Source: an uncultured Bacteroidota bacterium
Lineage (GTDB): Bacteria; Bacteroidota; Bacteroidia; Chitinophagales; Chitinophagaceae
Assembly: GCA_903824665.1 (NCBI GenBank)
Contig: CAIJXT010000003.1
Span: 169,477-233,476, forward strand
Length of the DNA stretch: 64,000 bases
Reading direction: 5' to 3'
The translations under genes were made by a program, and so were the position numbers. Shown here piece after piece: positions 18,706 to 27,375 of this stretch (position 1 is the first letter of the stretch; every line of letters begins with the position of its first letter). The notes below the pieces were generated by a model, which did no database searches, had not been told where the DNA came from, and saw nothing but the letters and a program-made list of their open reading frames with translations.

Positions 18706-19385
18706 GTAAGGACATAATAATATTCGGAACGGGAAAGATCGCCGATGTGATCCAGTTTTACATGCGCGAAGAAAGCGGGCTGCCTGTAAAGGCCTTCACC
18801 GTAGATGAAAAATATATTACCGGACCGGAATTCAACGGACTGCCAGTTGTTCCATTTGAGGGCATTGAAGCGATATTTCCGCCGGATAAATACAGTGTTT
18901 TTGTAGCCATTGGCTACCATGATCTGAACGCCGTGCGGGCAGAAAAAATAAAGGCAGTAGAAGCGTTGGGCTATGAGTTGATCTCCTATATACATCCCGA
19001 TTCGTCTGTACCAAAAGACCTGATTCACGGCAAGAATTGTTTCATCATGAACAATGTATGCATTCATCCCCGCGTAACGCTGGGTGATAATGTATTTGTG
19101 TGGAGCGGCGCCATGATAGGCCATCACAGCACAATTGGCAACAACTGCTGGTTTACATCATGCTGCAATATATCCGGTAATGTCACCATTGGCAACAATT
19201 GCTTTTTTGCAGTCAATAGTACGGTTGGTCATAGTGTGACGATAGGCAATGAGTTGTTTGCCGGGGCCAATGTACTGATCATCAAAAACGTGGAAGACGG
19301 AAAGGCTATCATCAAGGAAAGTGATAAGCCATTGAAATTAAGTTCAAAACAATTCCTGCGATTCTCTAATTTTTCAAATCTCTAA
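18702..19385 (+). CDS. NeuD/PglD-like sugar O- or N-acyltransferase
   Basis: Left-handed beta-helix acyltransferase. The N-terminal 90 residues form a small Rossmann-like sugar-nucleotide domain (IIIFGTGKIADVIQFYM). The remainder carries hexapeptide repeats (LGDNVFVWSGAMIGHHSTIG, NVTIGNNCFFAVNSTVGH, VTIGNELFAGANVLI), with a catalytic-type His in SGAMIGHHS. This is the architecture of enzymes that acetylate sialic acids or N-acylate 4-amino sugars. It starts inside the stop codon of the ligase gene (ATGA), which suggests a shared pathway. Confidence 0.85.
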   Translation: MSKDIIIFGTGKIADVIQFYMREESGLPVKAFTVDEKYITGPEFNGLPVVPFEGIEAIFPPDKYSVFVAIGYHDLNAVRAEKIKAVEALGYELISYIHPDSSVPKDLIHGKNCFIMNNVCIHPRVTLGDNVFVWSGAMIGHHSTIGNNCWFTSCCNISGNVTIGNNCFFAVNSTVGHSVTIGNELFAGANVLIIKNVEDGKAIIKESDKPLKLSSKQFLRFSNFSNL

Positions 19386-19387
19386 TC

Positions 19388-20563
19388 ATGGTTATAAATG
19401 AATGCCAGGTTTGCGGCGCTACAGAATGGACTGCCCTCCCTGACCCCAATAAACACCAGTCGGTAACAACCGCCAGCCGTATACTTAACGAACCTCTGGG
19501 AAAATCACAATGCAACAGTTGTGGTTTTGTACAACGGACAAGAATAGAATTCCTTGGTTTAACCGATTATTACGAACAGGACTATGCGACCTATTACGAA
19601 AGGCCGGGAACAGACCTGTTTCATAAAAAAAGGTATGCTGCCATTGTAGACTGGATGAAGTCTTACCTGGATCCTGCATCGTCTCTGAAGAAACAGATCG
19701 ATATTGGTTGCGGACAAGGCTGGGCTATGGAGGCCATACGTGAATACTATCCCGGCAGCGTGATAGAAGGATTGGAGCCATCGCACTACAATGTGAAGAT
19801 AGCCCGTGAAAAAGGTTTCAGGATATACGAAGGGAAGATGGAGGATACAGAAGTAGAATCCGGATCGTACGACCTCGTATTCAGCAACAATGTGATCCAG
19901 CATGTAAACAATGCAAAAGCGTTCCTGCTGCAGCTGAAAACACTGCTTGCTGATGACGGTGTAATGGTGATCACATGCCCCGATGGGTCGCGCCCGAATA
20001 TTGAAATTCTATGGGGTGACCAGAATTTCTCTTTCCTGCCCATGAACCTGCTGAAACTGGCGGAAGACATAGGGTTCAAGACTGTGTTCTGGACATCGTC
20101 AGCCGACTCACCATCACTACCACCGGCACAGTTGTTGCTGATGACCAACAATAAAAACTACGAGCATCTGCACCTGAACCGGGATGCAATGGATATACCG
20201 CTTGCAGACATTTTTAGGAAACGCGCTGACTATCTTTCATCGTTTGAAAAGATAAATGAGTACCTGATGCAGCATATTCCAGAGGGTGCAAAAGTATACA
20301 ACTTCGGTGCCAGCTACTGGACATCGGTTCTTGCGGCGTACTGCCCTGACTACTGGAAGAAAACGACGGCTTGCCTGGTTGATGAAGATACCGGTAACAG
20401 CAAATTTCTGGGCAAGGATGTGCAGTTGTACAACAGCATTACACCCGGCGAAAACGATGTACTGGTGATAGGTACCGGACCCGGATGGCAGAAAAACCTG
20501 CAGGAGAAACTATCAGGCAAGTGGAAGAATATTGTAACCTGGGATTCATTTATCAATTACTAA
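19388..20563 (+). CDS. Class I SAM-dependent methyltransferase with N-terminal zinc-binding domain
   Basis: Three-part methyltransferase of the type used in deoxysugar C-methylation. The N-terminus holds two Cys pairs (CQVCG and CNSCG) forming a putative zinc site. The central SAM-binding motif is KQIDIGCGQGWAMEAI, followed by YDLVFSNNVIQHV. The C-terminal third (VYNFGASYWTSVLAAY, LVIGTGPGW) resembles the C-methyltransferase C-terminal domain. 391 residues is close to the 400 typical of TylC3-like enzymes. It may methylate a keto sugar in this locus or cap the chain end before ABC export. Confidence 0.82.
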   Translation: MVINECQVCGATEWTALPDPNKHQSVTTASRILNEPLGKSQCNSCGFVQRTRIEFLGLTDYYEQDYATYYERPGTDLFHKKRYAAIVDWMKSYLDPASSLKKQIDIGCGQGWAMEAIREYYPGSVIEGLEPSHYNVKIAREKGFRIYEGKMEDTEVESGSYDLVFSNNVIQHVNNAKAFLLQLKTLLADDGVMVITCPDGSRPNIEILWGDQNFSFLPMNLLKLAEDIGFKTVFWTSSADSPSLPPAQLLLMTNNKNYEHLHLNRDAMDIPLADIFRKRADYLSSFEKINEYLMQHIPEGAKVYNFGASYWTSVLAAYCPDYWKKTTACLVDEDTGNSKFLGKDVQLYNSITPGENDVLVIGTGPGWQKNLQEKLSGKWKNIVTWDSFINY

Positions 20564-20576
20564 ACGAAAGATTACT

Positions 20577-21515
20577 GTGATCACCGAATACAACAAGATA
20601 GGCCTCATATTTCAGGCAAATGCGCACTACGACTGGATGCACTATTATGCTGCGCCCATGACAGCGGTTGAGTTTCCTGATTTTATCCGTGTTTATTTTA
20701 CCACCCGTGGCAAGATCGACGAACAAGGCTTTTTTCGAACGTACATCTGCTTTCTGGATTGTGATAAGAAAGATCCGACGAAAATACTGTACCTGCACAA
20801 CCAGCCTGTGCTGGAAGTGGGCACCGCTGGTACCTTTGACGAGCATGGCACCATGATAGCCGATGTGATAGAACACAATGGCAAGTACTATATGTACTAC
20901 ATAGGCTGGCAACGCAGTGGTACAGCTCCTTATATCAATACCATTGGCCTGGCAATGAGCGATAACGGCAAAGACTTTACCAAAGTAAGTGCGGGGCCGA
21001 TAATAGGACTCAACAGATCTGTACCTTACGGGCTGGGCAACCTGTCTGTGATCGTAGACAATGGCGTGTTCAGGATGTGGTACACGCATTACAAACCCTG
21101 GATCAAAACACCGATTGGGTACAGACCACACTACGACATCAGGCATGCCTACTCTGCCGATGGAATAGACTGGCAGTTTGATGAAGAAAGCGTAATACCT
21201 GCCAACGAAAACGAAGCAATTGCAACACCTTGCACCCGTAAAATAAACGGCACCTATCACATGTGGTATTCGTACCGCCCATCGGTAGATGCAACGGGTA
21301 AGAGCGGAGCATATATGATAGGATATGCAGTGTCTGAAGACGGAAAGCTTTGGAAAAGGGCAGATGATGTGGTGACACTGAAACTGTCGGAAAGCGGATG
21401 GGACTCAGAAATGATCTGTGCACCCGATGTGCTGGAGCTGGACGGTGTAACCTACATGTTCTACTGCGGCAATATGTATGGCCGTGACGGTTTCGGGTAT
21501 TCGATCATCAAATAA
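20577..21515 (+). CDS. Glycoside hydrolase-like five-bladed beta-propeller protein
   Basis: A 312-residue protein without signal peptide, rich in the repeated strand patterns of GH43/GH130-type propellers: VYFTTRGKIDEQG, YMYYIGWQ, FRMWYTHYKPW, YHMWYSYRP and CAPDVLELDGVTYMFYCGN. Acidic residues at strand ends (for instance FDEHGTMIADV) could be catalytic, but I cannot assign the family with certainty. Start codon is GTG at 20577; no good ATG lies nearby. A cytoplasmic propeller in a polymer-assembly locus could be a glycan phosphorylase, a transferase or a non-catalytic sugar binder. Confidence 0.65.
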   Translation: MITEYNKIGLIFQANAHYDWMHYYAAPMTAVEFPDFIRVYFTTRGKIDEQGFFRTYICFLDCDKKDPTKILYLHNQPVLEVGTAGTFDEHGTMIADVIEHNGKYYMYYIGWQRSGTAPYINTIGLAMSDNGKDFTKVSAGPIIGLNRSVPYGLGNLSVIVDNGVFRMWYTHYKPWIKTPIGYRPHYDIRHAYSADGIDWQFDEESVIPANENEAIATPCTRKINGTYHMWYSYRPSVDATGKSGAYMIGYAVSEDGKLWKRADDVVTLKLSESGWDSEMICAPDVLELDGVTYMFYCGNMYGRDGFGYSIIK

Positions 21516-21581
21516 ATCCGGGTAAGGAACCGATTAAAAAACTTTCTACCGGCAGCTGCCGCTGAAAAACAAAAGATTGTT

Positions 21582-22529
21582 ATGTCCGGATACGTGGTTG
21601 ATGTGATGATGCCTGTATATAACCATGAGCGCTATCTGGCACAGGCTATAGAGAGTATCGTAACCCAGAAAACAAATTTCAGGTTCAGGCTGATAGTGGC
21701 CGATGATTGCTCTAAAGACAATTCGCGGTCGATCATCAGTGATTTTGCTGCCCGCTATCCTGATATTGTGGAACCGGTTTTTCACAAACAGAACGTAGGC
21801 GCATCGGCCAATGGTGCCTACCTCAACTCACGGGCAGCGTCGAAATATGTGGCAATTTGCGAAGGTGATGATTACTGGATAGACCCATTCAAACTACAGA
21901 AACAGGTAGATTTTATGGAAGCCCATCCGGACTTTACGATCTGCTTTACTGATGTGGAGATCATAAATGAGCGTGGTGTACATACAGACGAATACTTTTC
22001 GAGAAAGGACGGGGACACCTACACGATAGCCGATTTCATACTTTCTATTCAGAACATCATCCCTACACCAACCATATTGTTCCGCAACGTGCTGCCCAAT
22101 CCGCTGCCGGCATTCTATCTGGACAGTATAGGTGCGGACAGGTTTATACAGATATGCCTTGCTGACAAAGGAAAGGCGAAACACCTGAAGGAAAAGACAG
22201 CTATGTACCGCGACCACTCGCAGGGACTAACCAAGTCAAAGGAACTGGAAGAACGCGGGCTGAAGGCCAAAATCGCGCTCTATAAAAACCTGAACGAATA
22301 CCTGGGCTATAAGTACGACAAATATTTCCGGATCCGGCTGTTTGACCTTTGCAAGACCAATCTGATCTTTGAATCGAGAAATAAAAAAGGGATGGCCAAA
22401 CTGCAACACTACCGGAAAGCCATGGGCGACTACCTGAAGTATTCGGACAAGCTAAACCTGAAAGAAATAGTGTACTACCATCTGGTTTTGTTTTTTCCGG
22501 CTGTACTGAAGCTGAAAAAGAAAGCCTGA
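21582..22529 (+). CDS. Glycosyltransferase family 2
   Basis: Predicted inverting GT-A transferase adding one sugar to the growing repeat. The N-terminal nucleotide-binding pattern VVDVMMPVYNHERYLAQAIESI and VADDCSKDNSR is typical. The metal-binding acidic cluster is in ICEGDDYWIDPFKLQKQV, with the conserved FTICFTDVEII following. It has no clear transmembrane segment; the basic, hydrophobic C-terminus may contact the membrane. 315 residues is normal for this class. Sugar specificity is unknown. Confidence 0.9.
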   Translation: MSGYVVDVMMPVYNHERYLAQAIESIVTQKTNFRFRLIVADDCSKDNSRSIISDFAARYPDIVEPVFHKQNVGASANGAYLNSRAASKYVAICEGDDYWIDPFKLQKQVDFMEAHPDFTICFTDVEIINERGVHTDEYFSRKDGDTYTIADFILSIQNIIPTPTILFRNVLPNPLPAFYLDSIGADRFIQICLADKGKAKHLKEKTAMYRDHSQGLTKSKELEERGLKAKIALYKNLNEYLGYKYDKYFRIRLFDLCKTNLIFESRNKKGMAKLQHYRKAMGDYLKYSDKLNLKEIVYYHLVLFFPAVLKLKKKA

Positions 22530-22593
22530 CAAAAAATACCCTAATAGACATAAGCCCATTGTATCTTCATTCATACTCGTATAAATCAACACT

Positions 22594-23823
22594 ATGCGCA
22601 TCTGGGCTTTCCCTTCGTTTTATCCTTACGACTATCCGGACCTTCACTGGCATGGTATTTTTGCCCACCGGCAGATAAAGGCTATGGTGGAAAATGGTGC
22701 TGATATACAGGTGGTACAACCGGTGTACTGGCATCCCGGGGGACTGCTGGCAGGGCTGCACCCTGACTGGAAGCGTGCGCATGAGCTGAACTATCCGGCA
22801 AAACGAGTGCATGATGGCGTAACCGTTTACCACCCGCGGATCGAAAACCTGAAGCCGAGCCGTATATTCCGTAAATCTTATCACGACAGGTACGTATCGT
22901 CTATCATTGGGTTTTTCAAAAACAACGGGATCAAGCTGGATCCTAAAAATGACATTTTCTACTCTCAGTGGGCGCCCGATGCAGGAATGGTGCAGGAAGC
23001 GGCACAAAAGCTGGGTGTACGATCGGCGGTGATGGTGGTGGGCGACGATGTGCTGATACTACCCCAGCGCAGCAAGCATAACCACGACTTCTTTGTACGT
23101 ACCTGGCAGCAGGCTGATATCAGGCTGGCTGTAGCTGCCTATCTGGGCAAGGAGGCTAACAAACTGGTGGGCACCGAACTGCCATTCTACACGATACACC
23201 GGGGTGTAAACTACGACTTCTTCAAGCCGGCTGCTCAGGGAGAACAGGAACTGTTGAAAAGAGAATTCGGGCTGCCGGAAGATAAGCTGCTGATACTGAC
23301 CATAGGTGCGCCCAATGAGCGAAAGGGCTGGCACGACCTGTTTGACGCGCTGAAAACGGTGAAGGACAGTTACAGCAACTTTGTACTGGCGGGTGTAGAC
23401 GGCGGTCTGAAAATACTGGATCTGAAAGAGGAAGCACGTAAAAGAGGTCTGGAAAATCATTTTATAAGTCTGGGCGAGGTAGTTCCTCAAAAGATCAACA
23501 GGTTGTATAATGCTGTCGATATATTCTGCCTGCCATCGCACTCTGAGGGCATTGCCAATAGTGTTGTAGAGGCCATGTCGTCGGGGAAGGCGGTGATCAC
23601 CACCAATATATGCGGACACCCGGAGCTGATAAAAAGCTACGAAACCGGCATACTGATACCACCAAAAGAACCGAAGGTACTGAGTGATACACTGCTGGAG
23701 CTGATAGGTGACGAAGCACTGCGGAGCCGGCTGGGCGCTAATGCCAGACATTTCATTACGGCGCATTGGGGCAATTTTGCCGACAATGCGAAAATCCTCC
23801 AGGATATTCTGCAAACGCGCTAA
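22594..23823 (+). CDS. Glycosyltransferase family 4
   Basis: Retaining GT-B transferase of 409 residues. The N-terminal acceptor domain begins MRIWAFPSFYPYDYPDLHWHGIFAHRQ (read in parts). The nucleotide-sugar-binding half shows LLILTIGAPNERKGWHDLFDAL and FISLGEVVPQKINRLYNAVDIF. The E-x7-E motif is HSEGIANSVVEAMSSGK, followed by GHPELI. It is the last clear gene of the polysaccharide locus. No initiating phosphoglycosyltransferase (WecA or WbaP type) is present in the window, so chain initiation must be encoded elsewhere. Confidence 0.92.
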   Translation: MRIWAFPSFYPYDYPDLHWHGIFAHRQIKAMVENGADIQVVQPVYWHPGGLLAGLHPDWKRAHELNYPAKRVHDGVTVYHPRIENLKPSRIFRKSYHDRYVSSIIGFFKNNGIKLDPKNDIFYSQWAPDAGMVQEAAQKLGVRSAVMVVGDDVLILPQRSKHNHDFFVRTWQQADIRLAVAAYLGKEANKLVGTELPFYTIHRGVNYDFFKPAAQGEQELLKREFGLPEDKLLILTIGAPNERKGWHDLFDALKTVKDSYSNFVLAGVDGGLKILDLKEEARKRGLENHFISLGEVVPQKINRLYNAVDIFCLPSHSEGIANSVVEAMSSGKAVITTNICGHPELIKSYETGILIPPKEPKVLSDTLLELIGDEALRSRLGANARHFITAHWGNFADNAKILQDILQTR

Positions 23824-23930
23824 GTAGCCCGACCTGATAAAATAAGTGCACATTTTGACGTGTATTTTGAATAATTTTGAACAAATTCCGTTATTAGTGT
23901 GTGACCCCCAGGGGCTGCGTTTTCTACATC

Positions 23931-24497
23931 ATGCGTTATTTAAGTATCATCATCCTTTTTCTGGCGCTCGTAATGGGGTTGGCTTTCTCGTGCAAAAAGT
24001 GGGAAGACCCTGCACCTGTAGACGATCCGAGGCTGACGAACCCCTATTGTAACGACCCTAATGCAGTAAACTATAACTGGGGGTTTCCGGGTAAGCCAGA
24101 TAACACAATATGCTTCTACCCGTCTGACCTGTTTAAGGGGACTTATAAATTCTTTGATACGGTATATAACTCGCAAACAGACCTGTATTTATCTGCCGAC
24201 TCATTAACACTTTTCATATCCAAAATCTCCTCCACCCAGATCGGTATTGAAGGGCTTTGTAATTCGAACCGAATGCTGGTCATGACTGCAGGTGCCACTT
24301 ATCAGGCAACGATTGACACGACTGTAGGTGATTCGCTGACCCAGCATCCGGGTCAGTTTTTCTGCCGTACTCAGGACACCGTGACCGGAACATTCACCCG
24401 CGACAAAGTAGATAGTACGCTGATCTACGTGGATATGACCGTAAGAAGCGATACCGGCTCTACACTGCACCGCGGACGAGCCATAAAAAGACAATAA
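23931..24497 (+). CDS. Hypothetical lipoprotein with cysteine-containing calcium-motif-like segment
   Basis: 188 residues from the ATG at 23931. The signal peptide MRYLSIIILFLALVMG ends in a lipobox (LAFSC). A short segment after it, CNDPNAVNYNWGFPGKPDN then TICFYP, resembles the C-DP-A-NYN-x-C-Y motif found in many Bacteroidota secreted proteins. The remainder is beta-rich with no family I recognise. It ends directly before the riboflavin synthase ATG, so the two may be co-transcribed by position alone. Confidence 0.7.
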   Translation: MRYLSIIILFLALVMGLAFSCKKWEDPAPVDDPRLTNPYCNDPNAVNYNWGFPGKPDNTICFYPSDLFKGTYKFFDTVYNSQTDLYLSADSLTLFISKISSTQIGIEGLCNSNRMLVMTAGATYQATIDTTVGDSLTQHPGQFFCRTQDTVTGTFTRDKVDSTLIYVDMTVRSDTGSTLHRGRAIKRQ

Positions 24498-25097
24498 ATG
24501 TTCACAGGCATTATAGAATCGCTGGCTACTGTAGCCGCTGTACAACACGAAGGTTCGAATATACATTTCAGCATAGAGAGCACACTGACGAACGAACTGA
24601 AGGTAGACCAGAGCGTGGCGCACAATGGTGTATGCCTGACGGTAACCGCTATACAGGGCAATACTTATACTGTGACCGCTGTGGCTGAGACACTGGCCAA
24701 AACTACGCTGGGCGAGTGGAAAGCCGGCGACAAGGTAAACCTGGAGCGATCGCTGAAGCTGGGCGACCGGCTGGACGGTCATTTTGTGCAGGGGCATGTA
24801 GATGCCGTGGGGCACTGCATAGCCAAAGAAACACTGGATGGCAGCTGGCTGTTCCGATTCAGGTTTCCGGAGCGGTATGCCATGCTGGTGATCGAGAAAG
24901 GCTCGATCTGCATCAATGGTGTGAGCCTGACTGTGTTCAATACCGGCAGGGATGAGTGCACAGTAACCATCATACCTTATACCTACACCCATACCAACTT
25001 CCAAACAATAGAAACGGGCACAGTTGTAAATCTGGAGTTTGATGTACTGGGCAAGTACCTGCTGCGGATGAAGGAAACGGAGTCTTTCGGCAGCTGA
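24498..25097 (+). CDS. ribE: Riboflavin synthase, alpha chain
   Basis: Catalyses dismutation of two 6,7-dimethyl-8-ribityllumazine molecules to riboflavin. The protein begins with the near-invariant MFTGIIE and has two tandem lumazine-binding barrels of about 95 residues, with matching motifs VDQSVAHNGVCLTVTAI and EKGSICINGVSLTV. GDRLDGHFVQGHVDAVG spans the domain junction. 199 residues is the normal length. No other rib gene is adjacent. It converges with rpiB, 12 bp away. Confidence 0.95.
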   Translation: MFTGIIESLATVAAVQHEGSNIHFSIESTLTNELKVDQSVAHNGVCLTVTAIQGNTYTVTAVAETLAKTTLGEWKAGDKVNLERSLKLGDRLDGHFVQGHVDAVGHCIAKETLDGSWLFRFRFPERYAMLVIEKGSICINGVSLTVFNTGRDECTVTIIPYTYTHTNFQTIETGTVVNLEFDVLGKYLLRMKETESFGS

Positions 25098-25109
25098 TTA
25101 CAGTGCGCC

Positions 25110-25559
25110 TCAGATCTTATTAACCCGTTTTTCGTGGCGCCCCCCTTCGAAGGCTGTATTCAGAAATACGTCGGCCATCAGCTCAGCTACTGCATACGAC
25201 ACGAAGCGTGAGGGTATACACAGTACGTTGGCATTGTTGTGCTGCCGGGCGAGTGCTGCCAGTTCTTCGTTCCAGCAGAGGGCTGCACGAATGCCCAGAT
25301 GCTTATTGGCGGTCATACAAACGCCATTACCACTGCCACAAACCAGGATACCGGCGGCCGCCCTACCCTCCTCCACCATCAGTGCTACGGGGTGCGCATA
25401 GTCGGGATAGTCTGTGCTATCTGTACTGTAGGTGCCTTTATCATCGGTCTGCCAGCCTGCGGCAGCAAGCATTTTTTTCAGATTTTCTTTGTAGTCAAAC
25501 CCTGCATGGTCGCAGCCTATGGCTATTGGCAGGTTTTTGTCGAATGTGAGATTGCTCAT
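25110..25559 (-). CDS. rpiB: Ribose 5-phosphate isomerase B
   Basis: Interconverts ribose 5-phosphate and ribulose 5-phosphate in the pentose phosphate pathway. Visible signatures are IAIGCDHAGFDYKENLKK at the N-terminus, YPDYAHPVALMV and the active-site Cys region GILVCGSGNGVCMTANKH, then IRAALCWNEELAALARQHNNANVL. 149 residues is standard for the RpiB/LacAB family. Confidence 0.95.
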   Translation of the reverse strand: MSNLTFDKNLPIAIGCDHAGFDYKENLKKMLAAAGWQTDDKGTYSTDSTDYPDYAHPVALMVEEGRAAAGILVCGSGNGVCMTANKHLGIRAALCWNEELAALARQHNNANVLCIPSRFVSYAVAELMADVFLNTAFEGGRHEKRVNKI

Positions 25560-25658
25560 ACACTTTTATTAGCAGGGTAAAGATACTGGTATCGCTGAAA
25601 AACTCTATTTGAATACAACAAAATAACACGGATGGCGCAAGCCAATGGCTCAGCACTA

Positions 25659-26519
25659 TTATTCCTCATTCTGCTCCCTTGCCTCCCTAAGCTTTCTTGC
25701 CTTTACGGCGCGGCCGCTAATCTTGACAGAAATCTCGAAGAGGATGTACAATGGTACAAATATGAGCAGACAACTGAACACATCGGGCGGTGCAATAACC
25801 ATAGCCAGTATGAACAGTATGAGGAACGCATAGCGGCGGCGGGCACGGAGAAACTCGGGCGTGAGGATGCCGATACGGGTGAGAAAGTAAACCAGCATGG
25901 GCAACTCGAACACTACACCAAGGGCAATGACGAGATTGCTCATGGTATCATAATAATTGTCTATGGTGATGATATTCTCGAACAGTGGGCTGAGCTTGTA
26001 ATTGCCAAAGAAGTTGATGGTGTAGGGAGCCACTATAAAGTAGGCGAACATAACGCCCATAAAAAACAACAAAGAGCACCAGAACACGATACCCCGGGCT
26101 GCCTTGATCTCGTTGGGCTTGAGGGCTGGGCGAATGAACTTCCAGAGTTCCCAGAGAATGTAGGGGAACATCAATACAAACCCCAGCATAAAGGATACAG
26201 ACAGACTCATCATGAACTGACCTGTGACGGCAGTGTTCTGAAATTTCATCTGTATCTCGTTCATACAGAACGATTCGGCGTGTAACAGCTTGCCCAGGGC
26301 GCAGAACATGCGGTAGGAGATAAACTCCTTATGTGCGGGGCCGAGGATGACGTGGTCAAATATCCACTCTACCTTCCAGAACACAAGGCAACCGCCGATC
26401 ATAATGGCTGTGGCTGCCCGTACAATATGCCAGCGAAGCTCCTCGATATGATCGAGGAAGTTCATTTCACCATTGGGGTTGGCGTTTCGTTTGTCCAGAA
26501 ATTTATCAATGAAGCTCAA
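25659..26519 (-). CDS. tatC: Sec-independent protein translocase TatC
   Basis: Polytopic inner-membrane receptor for twin-arginine signal peptides; works with TatA/B proteins encoded elsewhere. The N-terminus carries the conserved MNFLDHIEELRWHIVRA, followed by six hydrophobic segments. FMLGFVLMFPYILWELWKFIRPALKPNE and FELPMLVYFLTRIGILTPEFLRARRRYAF are characteristic. At 286 residues it is slightly longer than E. coli TatC, with an inserted loop (residues about 75-100) and a charged C-terminal tail. Confidence 0.95.
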   Translation of the reverse strand: MSFIDKFLDKRNANPNGEMNFLDHIEELRWHIVRAATAIMIGGCLVFWKVEWIFDHVILGPAHKEFISYRMFCALGKLLHAESFCMNEIQMKFQNTAVTGQFMMSLSVSFMLGFVLMFPYILWELWKFIRPALKPNEIKAARGIVFWCSLLFFMGVMFAYFIVAPYTINFFGNYKLSPLFENIITIDNYYDTMSNLVIALGVVFELPMLVYFLTRIGILTPEFLRARRRYAFLILFILAMVIAPPDVFSCLLIFVPLYILFEISVKISGRAVKARKLREAREQNEE

Positions 26520-26537
26520 AATCGCGTATTAGGGTTG

Positions 26538-26545
26538 CAAAGTTA
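26538..26545 (-). promoter_or_regulatory. Candidate -7 box for tatC
   Basis: TAACTTTG on the minus strand matches the Bacteroidota consensus TAnnTTTG and ends 18 bp before the tatC ATG. No convincing -33 element was found. Confidence 0.4.
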
Positions 26546-26699
26546 GTTGTTTGAAAGGAGATATGCGGGTGTTGCAGGAATAAGGGAATGCGGTATTTGT
26601 ATATTGGTTTAAAAGGGTGAAGTAAGGATATTTGACTTGTGCCGGTAGTAGTTGGTTAATTACTAATAAATGACGCTAAAACTGTGTGGCCTGGCATTT

Positions 26700-26716
26700 T
26701 TGCGCACAGTGCGCAA
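26700..26716 (+). repeat. Palindrome TTGCGCAC-A-GTGCGCAA followed by T run
   Basis: A perfect 8-bp inverted repeat around one base, followed by six T. It could be a stand-alone terminator or an operator; its half-site TTGCGCAC recurs about 100 bp downstream at 26803-26810. Confidence 0.6.
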
Positions 26717-26786
26717 TTTTTTCTGAAAGAGATCGAAAAGTATCTATTTTATTGATTATCAATTATTTAACGAATTTTTGATCGAC

Positions 26787-26810
26787 AATTTTTGCGCAAA
26801 AATTGCGCAC
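26787..26810. repeat. 18-bp perfect palindrome overlapping a TTGCGCAC half-site
   Basis: AATTTTTGCGCAAAAATT (26787-26804) is self-complementary along its full length. Its right edge overlaps TTGCGCAC, the half-site of the palindrome at 26700-26716. This is a plausible binding site for a dimeric regulator. Confidence 0.55.
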
Positions 26811-26925
26811 TTGCTGCCTGAATGATATTGTTAAAATTTGATTTTGTGATCATGGCTTTGGTCTTAGGTATGAAGATCGGTTGCATTAGCGAAATACCCA
26901 AAATGGTTATTAGTGACAGCAGGCT

Positions 26926-27148
26926 AGCGGGATATGATATGACGCATGCTGCTTATGATAAAAATAGAAAGCGACTGTGGGCAAGGGTTTGGGGCGAAAA
27001 GTACTTATTTTTGGTGTTGCTATAGGTGTGTGAAAAAGCGTATGTGATGGTGTTGCTTCGCCAGTAGAAAAGACTGGCTGAAGTATTGGCACGGAAGCGC
27101 GACGCTTCGGTGAGAGAGGACGCAACAAGACGCTGCGACCAGGTAGGA
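26926..27148. repeat. Long direct repeat, copy 1
   Basis: First of two near-identical units spaced 232 bp apart, roughly 93-95% identical by eye. The unit contains an imperfect hairpin (CTTCGCCAGT ... ACTGGCTGAAG) and conserved blocks around gacgcatgctgcttatgata, gtttggggcgaaaag and gaggacgcaac. No coding capacity that I trust. Confidence 0.8.
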
Positions 27149-27157
27149 CAGCCAGCC

Positions 27158-27375
27158 AGCGGTATATGATACGACGCATGCTGCTTATGATAAAAATAGA
27201 AAGCGACTGTGGGTGAGGGTTTGGGGCGAAAAGTACTTATTTTTGGTGTTACTATAGGTGTGTGAAAAGCGGATGTGATGGTGTTGCTTCGCCAGTAGAA
27301 AAGACTGGCTGAAGTATTGGCACGGAAGCGCGACGCATCGGTGAGAGAGGACGCAACGAGACGCGACCAGGTGGG
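27158..27375. repeat. Long direct repeat, copy 2
   Basis: Second copy of the unit at 26926-27148, with scattered substitutions and small indels (for example agacgctgcgacc in copy 1 against agacgcgacc here). It ends about 190 bp before the ATPase gene. Confidence 0.8.
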
